Assembly (NCBI GenBank): GCA_964506645.1
Contig: CAZDML010000117.1
Coordinates: 1-6,301 of the forward strand
Direction: 5' to 3'
Length of the DNA: 6,301 nucleotides
Source: CAZDML01 sp964506645
GTDB lineage: Bacteria > Elusimicrobiota > Elusimicrobia > 2-01-FULL-59-12
This document shows, piece after piece, positions 1 through 5,431 of this stretch. Within the stretch, counting starts at the first letter, position 1. Each line of letters begins with the position of its first letter. Made by a program: the position numbers and the translations under genes. The notes under the pieces were generated by a model, which had not been told where the DNA came from, did not search any database, and worked only from the letters and a program-made list of their open reading frames with translations.

Positions 1-17
1 CACCAAGTAAACACGCG

Positions 18-24
18 AAGGGAG
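18..24 (+). promoter_or_regulatory. Shine-Dalgarno site of clpP
   Basis: The purine-rich AAGGGAG lies 10 nt before the ATG at 35. This supports 35 rather than the second in-frame ATG at 44, which would be 19 nt away. The choice only affects three N-terminal residues (Met-Val-Ala). No promoter can be judged in the 34 bases before the gene. Confidence 0.7.
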
Positions 25-34
25 CTTAAACGAT

Positions 35-643
35 ATGGTAGCTATGGTCCCCACAGTCATTGAACGTTGGAATCAAGGCGCAGCAGTCGGGTACGACATC
101 TTCTCTCGTCTTCTCAAAGACCGCATCATCTTCGTCGGTGGTTATGAAGGGGCCGTCACGACAGATTCGGCCAACCTTATCATCGCGCAGCTCCTCTTCC
201 TTGAAGCGGAAGATCCGGAAAAAGAAATCAATCTCTACATCAACTCCCCAGGTGGCATGGTCACCGCAGGCTTGGCCGTTTACGATACGATGCAATACAT
301 TCGCTGCCCGATTACGACCATCTGTATGGGAATGGCGATGTCCTTCGGCGCTGTATTACTCGCCGCGGGGACCAAAGGCAAACGCTTTGCATTGCCGAAC
401 TCCCGCATTATGATTCACCAGCCGCTCATCCATGGCGGCGGCATTTCAGGCCAGGCCACAGAAATCGAAATTGAAGCCAAAGAAATTATCGAGACGAAAC
501 GCCGCTTGAACGAGATTCTTGCGAAACACACGGGTCAGAATGTGAAAAAAATCGAAGATGACTCGGAACGAAACTTTTATTTATCGGCCGAAGAAGCAAA
601 AAAATATGGCCTGATCGACGAGGTCATCGTAAGGAAGAAATAA
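35..643 (+). CDS. clpP: ATP-dependent Clp protease proteolytic subunit ClpP, with Asn in place of the triad Asp
   Basis: ClpP forms a cytoplasmic double-heptamer peptidase chamber that degrades proteins fed by ClpX or related unfoldases. The 202-residue product is of normal family length (E. coli precursor 207) and aligns with the family throughout: the N-terminal VPTVIE strand, SRLLKDRIIF near 24-33, INSPGG at 70-74, the nucleophile Ser103 in the AMSFGA segment, His128 in MIHQP, and the C-terminal AEEAKKYGLIDEV. The third triad residue is different. The segment SERNFYLS at 177-184 aligns without gaps to TERDRFLS of E. coli ClpP, so the catalytic Asp is Asn180 (codon AAC, 572-574). Met residues replace the usual Gln and Ala near Ser103, and about three extra residues occur near 35-45 and again near 131-139. 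There is almost no propeptide: the equivalent of the mature E. coli N terminus starts near residue 4. The gene lies 1 nt before clpX. Family identity is certain; whether the homomer has full peptidase activity is not. Confidence 0.97.
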   Translation: MVAMVPTVIERWNQGAAVGYDIFSRLLKDRIIFVGGYEGAVTTDSANLIIAQLLFLEAEDPEKEINLYINSPGGMVTAGLAVYDTMQYIRCPITTICMGMAMSFGAVLLAAGTKGKRFALPNSRIMIHQPLIHGGGISGQATEIEIEAKEIIETKRRLNEILAKHTGQNVKKIEDDSERNFYLSAEEAKKYGLIDEVIVRKK

Positions 644-644
644 C

Positions 645-1868
645 ATGAGCGTTCCCAAAGACCCCAAGGAACTTTTTCACTGTATTTTCTGCGGTAAAGG
701 CAAACGCGAAGGCCTCCGCCTCATTGGCGGTCAGGGCATTTACGTCTGCGAAGAATGCATCCGCAATTCCTATCAACTGCTCAACAAGATCTCTGAAGAA
801 GACGATCGCCGGGGTCTCAAGAACGTTCCTAAGCCGACAGAAATTAAGCGTGTCTTGGATGAATACGTGGTCGGTCAAGAACGCGCCAAACGCGTCCTCT
901 CTGTCGCTGTCTACAACCATTACCGCCGCATGGAAAGTGTCCCGGCCAACAACCAGGATGTCGAGTTACAAAAATCCAATATTCTGCTCATTGGACCAAC
1001 CGGAACTGGAAAAACACTTCTCGCTCAAACTCTGGCGAAATTGCTGCATGTGCCTTTTGCGATTGCCGATGCTACTACACTTACCGAAGCTGGATATGTC
1101 GGCGAAGATGTGGAAAACATCATTCTTCGTCTTCTGCAAAGCGCCAATTACGACGTAAAGCGTGCAGAGCGCGGCATCGTCTACATCGACGAAATCGATA
1201 AGCTCTCGCGCAAAACCGATTCCCCCTCTATCACTCGAGACGTCTCAGGAGNNNNNNNNNNCACCATCGCCGCCGTGCCTCCTCAAGGCGGACGCAAACA
1301 TCCACAGCAGGAATACATCCAGGTCAACACCACCAACATTCTCTTTATCTGCGGCGGCGCGTTTGAAGGACTTTCCAAAGTCATTGAAGCCCGTATCGGT
1401 AAACGCGGCCTAGGGTTTGGGGCAGAAGTGAAACCCAAGCAGGAAATGCGCGTCGGCGACATTTTAAAGCATGCACAGCCACAGGATTTGATCCGAGGGG
1501 GCATGATTCCGGAACTCGTTGGTCGCTTGCCGATCATGGCCACACTGGATGACTTGGACGAAGATACGCTGGTTCGCATTCTGACAACACCCAAGAATGC
1601 GCTCGTAAAACAATTTGGCAAGATGTTCAGCCTGGAAGGTGTTGATCTAGAAATTAAGCCGGAAGGGCTTAAAGCCATCGCGCAACAGGCGCTCAAGCGC
1701 GGGTCTGGTGCTCGCGGACTGCGCGCCATTATCGAAGACATTCTTCTGGACGTGATGTACGAACTTCCGGAACAGGAAAATTTGGAGCGGTGTATCGTGG
1801 ACGAAAATGTCGTCCATAAGACATATCCTCCCATCCTCCAGTTCAACGAAGAAAAAAAGATCGCCTAA
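645..1868 (+). CDS. clpX: ATP-dependent Clp protease ATP-binding subunit ClpX (interrupted by a sequence gap)
   Basis: ClpX is the hexameric AAA+ unfoldase that recognises tagged or damaged proteins and threads them into ClpP. Visible elements, in residues as displayed, are the zinc-binding domain with Cys13, Cys16, Cys35 and Cys38; Walker A GPTGTGKT at 117-124; the GYVG pore loop at 150-153; Walker B IVYIDEID at 178-185; the RKH pore loop at 217-219; a ClpP-docking tripeptide LGF at 256-258 where IGF is usual; the PELVGR arginine-finger region ending at Arg294; and sensor 2 GARGLR with Arg357. An N run replaces a conserved stretch after DVSG (residues 203-206 shown as unknown). Comparison with the family implies 13 residues there rather than 4, so the true protein is probably about 416 residues, not 407. 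The frame is kept. The start at 645 lies one base after the clpP stop, with AAGGA at 631-635 as ribosome binding site. The 3' end carries an A7 run near 1852-1858. Confidence 0.97.
   Translation: MSVPKDPKELFHCIFCGKGKREGLRLIGGQGIYVCEECIRNSYQLLNKISEEDDRRGLKNVPKPTEIKRVLDEYVVGQERAKRVLSVAVYNHYRRMESVPANNQDVELQKSNILLIGPTGTGKTLLAQTLAKLLHVPFAIADATTLTEAGYVGEDVENIILRLLQSANYDVKRAERGIVYIDEIDKLSRKTDSPSITRDVSGXXXXTIAAVPPQGGRKHPQQEYIQVNTTNILFICGGAFEGLSKVIEARIGKRGLGFGAEVKPKQEMRVGDILKHAQPQDLIRGGMIPELVGRLPIMATLDDLDEDTLVRILTTPKNALVKQFGKMFSLEGVDLEIKPEGLKAIAQQALKRGSGARGLRAIIEDILLDVMYELPEQENLERCIVDENVVHKTYPPILQFNEEKKIA
1252..1261. other. Assembly gap (10 N) inside clpX
   Basis: Ten undetermined bases lie between the codons for DVSG and TIAAVPP. 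In ClpX proteins this interval is nearly invariant, about 13 residues (EGVQQALLKLIEG in E. coli). The flanking bases fit it: the G at 1251 would start a Glu codon and the C at 1262 would end a Gly codon. This predicts about 37 missing bases, so the 10 N look like a fixed placeholder. The difference of 27 is a multiple of three, which explains why the frame survives. Confidence 0.95.
1798..1816 (+). repeat. Small inverted repeat in the 3' part of clpX
   Basis: TGGACGA (1798-1804) and TCGTCCA (1810-1816) form a perfect 7-bp stem with a 5-nt loop. It lies inside coding sequence (Val-Asp-Glu-Asn-Val-Val), 49 nt before the clpX stop, and no T-run follows, so it is not an intrinsic terminator. It does not match the CIRCE (HrcA) inverted repeat or a CtsR site. 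It may be a chance consequence of the codons. Confidence 0.3.
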
Positions 1869-1893
1869 CAACGGACAATAGCGAATTCACTTT
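1869..1893 (+). other. clpX-lon spacer without a clear ribosome binding site
   Basis: The largest gap between genes in the window is only 25 nt. It holds no good promoter, hairpin or T-run. The only Shine-Dalgarno-like bases are GGA at 1874-1876, 17 nt before the lon ATG, which is too far for normal use. The other starts in the cluster all have AAGGA-, AAAGGA- or AGGAG-type sites at 7-10 nt. Lon translation may depend on coupling from clpX or on a leaderless or weak mode of initiation. Confidence 0.5.
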
Positions 1894-4248
1894 ATGATAC
1901 CGGAGCCCCTCTCCAGCCGTACGGTTAATATTCCCCCAAAACTTCCGCTCCTGCCGGTGCGGGATATTGTGGTGTTCCCTTATATGGTTCTGCCGCTGGC
2001 CGTTGGCCGCGAAAAGAGCATCAAAGCACTCGAAGGCGCGATGGCGGGTCACCACATGATCTTCTTGGCTGCGCAGAAACGCGTGCAAACAGAAGATCCG
2101 CAAAAAGACGACGTTTTCCCCATTGGAACGATCGCCGAAGTCCTGCAGCTCCTCAAAATGCCGGACGGCACACTCAAAATCCTCGTTGAAGGCCGTGCCC
2201 GCGGCCGCATGCATGAATTTTATCCTTCTGGAAGCGACGGTTATGTGGAAGTGGATGTTGAACGCCTGGAAGAAAAACTCTCCGTCACCCCGGAGATTCA
2301 GGCCCTCATGCGGCAATGTCAGCAGTTGTTTGAGCAGTATGTAAAGCTCAACCGCCGCGTTCCATTTGAAGTCGCCGCCTCGCTCTCTGCCATTGAAGAA
2401 CCGGCGCGCCTGGCCGATACCGTTGCCAGCAACCTCCTCATTAAAATCAGTGACAAACAAATGCTTCTCGAAACGCTCCAACCTAAGGAACGGCTGGAAC
2501 GGATCGTAGAGATGATTAATGCTGAAATTGAAATTTTAAATATTGAACGTCGAATCCAAAACCGCGTTCGCACACAGATTGAAAAAAGCCAGAAAGAGTA
2601 CTACCTGAATGAGCAGATGAAAGCCATTCAAAAAGAGCTCAAACAAAAAGACGACTTTGCCAAAGAACTCGACGACTTGCGCGACAAGATTAAAGCCGCC
2701 AAGATGACCAAAGAAGCCACGGAGATCGCAGAAAAAGAGGTCAATCGGCTCGAAAAGATGATGCCTTTCTCACCGGAAGCCACGGTGATCCGTACGTACG
2801 TGGACTGGATGGTCAGCCTGCCCTGGGCGGTCACAACCAAAGACAATTTAGATGTGAAGCGTGCGCAAACCGTTCTCGATGATGATCACTACGGCCTGGA
2901 AAAAGTCAAAGAGCGACTGATTGAATATATTGCGGTACTCAAGCTCGTCAAAAAGATCAAAGGCCCGATCCTCTGTTTTGTCGGGCCTCCGGGCGTTGGT
3001 AAAACAACCATTGCCAAGTCGATTTCCAAAGCCCTTGAACGAAATTTCGTAAAGATGGCCCTCGGAGGCGTGCGGGATGAGTCAGAAATCCGCGGCCATC
3101 GTCGCACCTACATCGGCTCGCTACCCGGCCGCATCATGCAGTCGATGCGAAAAGCCAAATCGAAAAATCCTGTTTTCCTTCTCGATGAAATCGACAAGAT
3201 GGGAATGGACTGGCGTGGGGATCCCGCCGCAGCACTTCTTGAAGTGCTCGATCCAGAACAAAACCACGCGTTTGTGGACCATTTCCTTGACGTCGAATAC
3301 GATCTTTCGGAAGTGCTCTTCATCTGTACGGCCAATTCGCTTTACTCCATCCCCGCCACGCTGCGTGACCGGCTCGAAGTGATCCGATTTTCTGGTTACA
3401 CGGAAGATGAGAAATACCATATCGCGAAAAAATATCTCATTCCCAAGCAGAAAAAAGACCATGGGATTTCAGAAAACGACATAACCATTTCAGAGGACGC
3501 CGTTCGTGCCATCATTCGAGACTACACGCGCGAAGCCGGCGTCCGCAGTTTGGAACGCTGGCTGGCCAATCTCTGTCGAAAATCGGCCAAAATTCTTGTC
3601 AGCAATCACATTCATAAGCCGCATCAAATAGACGCTTCGCAAGTTGGGAAAATGCTGGGCGTCCCAGAATTTTCCAAGGAACGTGCCGCGGACAACAACG
3701 TCGGAGTCTCCACAGGCTTGGCTTGGACCGAACACGGCGGCGAAATTCTTGCGATTGAAGTAGCCATGATGCCCGGCAAAGGCAAACTCACACTGACGGG
3801 AAAGCTTGGCGAGGTCATGCAGGAATCCGCTCAGGCGTCCCTGTCATACATCCGCGCCAATGCAAAAAAATGGAAGATCAAAGACACCGTTTTCAAGACA
3901 CAGGATTACCATATCCACGTTCCTGAAGGGGCCACGCCCAAAGACGGCCCTTCCGCTGGCATTGCCATTACCACCGCTCTGATCAGCGGCATGACCGGCC
4001 GTCCTGTAAAAAAGAAAGTGGCGATGACGGGAGAGATCACGTTGCATGGTCGCGTTTTACCGATCGGCGGGTTGAAGGAAAAATCCCTGGCTGCTTTCCG
4101 TGAAGGCATGACGACCGTCCTTTTTCCCGAGGGAAACCGTAAAGATTTGGAAGAGATTCCCGAAGACATAAAGAAAAACCTAAAAATGATTCCCGTGAAA
4201 TCGATGGACGAGGTCGTTCAACTCGCCCTGGAAAGGAAACGCCCATGA
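1894..4248 (+). CDS. lon: ATP-dependent endopeptidase La (Lon protease)
   Basis: Lon is a cytoplasmic homohexameric AAA+ protease that degrades misfolded and short-lived regulatory proteins. The 784-residue product has the same length as E. coli Lon. The N-terminal substrate-binding domain (about 15-200) opens with LPLLPVRDIVVFP. A charged helical, coiled-coil-like segment follows at about 205-290. The AAA+ module has Walker A GPPGVGKT at 364-371, the pore-loop tyrosine region RRTYIGSLPGR at 403-413, Walker B VFLLDEID at 427-434, arginine-finger region LRDRLEVI at 490-497 and sensor 2 GVRSLER at 549-555. The S16 peptidase domain starts near GLAWTEHGGE (608-617) and carries the dyad Ser687 (PKDGPSAG) and Lys730 (GGLKEK), 43 residues apart as in E. 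coli. No membrane segment is seen, so it is the soluble bacterial LonA type. The start at 1894 is chosen because the conserved N terminus begins soon after it and the next in-frame ATG (1985) would cut into the domain. The stop overlaps the next gene by 4 nt. Confidence 0.98.
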   Translation: MIPEPLSSRTVNIPPKLPLLPVRDIVVFPYMVLPLAVGREKSIKALEGAMAGHHMIFLAAQKRVQTEDPQKDDVFPIGTIAEVLQLLKMPDGTLKILVEGRARGRMHEFYPSGSDGYVEVDVERLEEKLSVTPEIQALMRQCQQLFEQYVKLNRRVPFEVAASLSAIEEPARLADTVASNLLIKISDKQMLLETLQPKERLERIVEMINAEIEILNIERRIQNRVRTQIEKSQKEYYLNEQMKAIQKELKQKDDFAKELDDLRDKIKAAKMTKEATEIAEKEVNRLEKMMPFSPEATVIRTYVDWMVSLPWAVTTKDNLDVKRAQTVLDDDHYGLEKVKERLIEYIAVLKLVKKIKGPILCFVGPPGVGKTTIAKSISKALERNFVKMALGGVRDESEIRGHRRTYIGSLPGRIMQSMRKAKSKNPVFLLDEIDKMGMDWRGDPAAALLEVLDPEQNHAFVDHFLDVEYDLSEVLFICTANSLYSIPATLRDRLEVIRFSGYTEDEKYHIAKKYLIPKQKKDHGISENDITISEDAVRAIIRDYTREAGVRSLERWLANLCRKSAKILVSNHIHKPHQIDASQVGKMLGVPEFSKERAADNNVGVSTGLAWTEHGGEILAIEVAMMPGKGKLTLTGKLGEVMQESAQASLSYIRANAKKWKIKDTVFKTQDYHIHVPEGATPKDGPSAGIAITTALISGMTGRPVKKKVAMTGEITLHGRVLPIGGLKEKSLAAFREGMTTVLFPEGNRKDLEEIPEDIKKNLKMIPVKSMDEVVQLALERKRP
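4245..4248 (+). promoter_or_regulatory. ATGA stop-start overlap between lon and the aminotransferase
   Basis: The TGA of lon (4246-4248) shares bases with the ATG of the aminotransferase (4245-4247). A good AAAGGA lies 7 nt upstream inside lon. This is the usual arrangement for translational coupling by termination and re-initiation, and it ties the first serine-pathway gene to the protease genes. Confidence 0.85.
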
Positions 4249-5429
4249 AAAAATTACATCTGATCACCCCCGGTCCGACTCCCATTCCCTCGGAAGTTTC
4301 TGCCGTCGAAGGACTTCCTATCCTTCATCACCGCACGTCGGAGTTCAGTGCCATCTTCGGTGAAGTCGTTGAAGGGCTGAAGTTTGTTTTCCAAACCAAA
4401 AACGACATGCTGATTATTCCTGGCTCTGGCACCTCGGGCATGGAATCGGCCGTTGTGAATCTTTTATCACCAGGCGACACCGCATTGGTCGCCACCTCAG
4501 GCGTGTTTGGCGACCGTTTTGGCAAGATCATGGAAGCCTACGGTGTGAAACCCATCCTTCTGCGTGAACCCAACGGCACGGTCGTTGTTCCTCAGAAGAT
4601 CGAAGAAGCACTCAAGAAGAACCCCGAGATCAAAGCCGTTTTCGCGACACACACAGAAACCTCGACCGGGGTGGTCAACGACATTGAAGCGATCGGAAAG
4701 ATCGTCGGCAAAACCTCTGCCGTTTTCGTCGTCGATTCCATTTCAGGGATGGCCGGACAAGAGATGAAGACCGACGATTGGAAAGTCGATGTGTGTGTTT
4801 CGGGTTCGCAAAAAGGCCTCATGACTGCTCCTGGCCTGGCCATGGTCAGTGTCTCTGCCAAGGCGTGGCCGCTCGTCGAAGCTTCGAAATCCCCGCGCTT
4901 TTTCTTTGATTGGCGCCGCATGAAGAAATCGGTTGCGACCAACCAGACGCCCTTTACGCCCCCAGTGACGATCATCCGTTCGATGGCGGAAGCTCTGCGT
5001 CAGATCAAGCAAGAAGGCCTACAAAACGTCTTTGCACGCCATGCCTGGCTTGCTGAAGCGACCCGCACCGGTGTTCAGGCATTGGGACTGAAACTGTTCG
5101 CTCAAGTGCCCTGTAACGTGCTGACCTCGATCGTGGTACCGGAAGGGGTCAACGGCAAGGCCATCGTGAAGCGTCTTCGTGAAGACTACAGCCTCTCGAT
5201 CGCTGGCGGTCAGGCCGATATGGAAGGCAAGATCGTTCGCCTCGCCCATATGGGCTACATGGAACGCTTTGACGTGATCATGGGCATATCCGGCCTGGAA
5301 ATGATCTTGTCTGAACTCGGTTATGCCGTAGAACTCGGCAAAGGCGTGGCTGCCGCTGAAAAAGTGATCGTTTCAAAGAAACCCGCTGGGATAAACACCC
5401 CGGCGCCCGTCCCCGCAGGAGCACACTAA
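4245..5429 (+). CDS. Class V PLP-dependent aminotransferase, serine-pyruvate/alanine-glyoxylate type; probable phosphoserine aminotransferase
   Basis: This 394-residue fold-type I enzyme should transfer an amino group through pyridoxal phosphate. Visible elements are the N-terminal TPGPTPIP (8-15), the cofactor-phosphate region PGSGTSGMES (59-68), THTETSTG (135-142), Asp164 in FVVDSISG that would contact the pyridine nitrogen, Lys190 in SGSQKG as the Schiff-base lysine, TPFTPP (235-240) and Arg332 in the KIVRLAHMG segment, expected to bind the substrate carboxylate. These are features of the serine-pyruvate/alanine-glyoxylate group, not of classical SerC. Homologues next to serA occur in Thermotoga, and archaeal relatives are considered to make phosphoserine. 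Since serA starts 2 nt downstream, the likely reaction is 3-phosphohydroxypyruvate plus an amino donor to 3-phosphoserine. Glyoxylate or pyruvate transamination remains possible. The start overlaps the lon stop as ATGA, with AAAGGA at 4232-4237 as ribosome binding site. The last 16 or so residues are a Lys/Pro/Ala-rich tail outside the fold. Confidence 0.9.
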   Translation: MKKLHLITPGPTPIPSEVSAVEGLPILHHRTSEFSAIFGEVVEGLKFVFQTKNDMLIIPGSGTSGMESAVVNLLSPGDTALVATSGVFGDRFGKIMEAYGVKPILLREPNGTVVVPQKIEEALKKNPEIKAVFATHTETSTGVVNDIEAIGKIVGKTSAVFVVDSISGMAGQEMKTDDWKVDVCVSGSQKGLMTAPGLAMVSVSAKAWPLVEASKSPRFFFDWRRMKKSVATNQTPFTPPVTIIRSMAEALRQIKQEGLQNVFARHAWLAEATRTGVQALGLKLFAQVPCNVLTSIVVPEGVNGKAIVKRLREDYSLSIAGGQADMEGKIVRLAHMGYMERFDVIMGISGLEMILSELGYAVELGKGVAAAEKVIVSKKPAGINTPAPVPAGAH

Positions 5430-5431
5430 TC

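Noticed and set aside
1..10. Possible end of an upstream gene (ACC AAG TAA, Thr-Lys-stop), perhaps tig
   Set aside because: The tig-clpP-clpX-lon order is common, but two codons cannot identify a gene and other frames are equally possible.
60..413. Plus-strand open frame of 117 codons in another frame of clpP
   Set aside because: It overlaps the conserved clpP frame, and its Ser/Arg/Lys-rich product resembles nothing known.
1252..1261. clpX as a pseudogene or with an internal deletion
   Set aside because: The apparent shortening coincides with an N run, the frame is maintained, and all motifs on both sides are intact, so it is an assembly gap.
1798..1816. Intrinsic terminator between clpX and lon
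   Set aside because: The stem is short, inside coding sequence and lacks a following T-run.
1283..1846. Minus-strand open frame of 187 codons opposite clpX
   Set aside because: Serine/arginine-rich low-information translation typical of the antisense shadow of a real gene.
1843..2481. Minus-strand open frame of 212 codons opposite the start of lon
   Set aside because: It lies antisense to a strongly conserved gene, crosses the clpX-lon junction, and its translation shows no family motif.
3121..3462. Minus-strand open frame of 113 codons opposite the lon AAA+ domain
   Set aside because: Fully inside lon, with no recognisable domain and no ribosome binding site of note; treated as a shadow.
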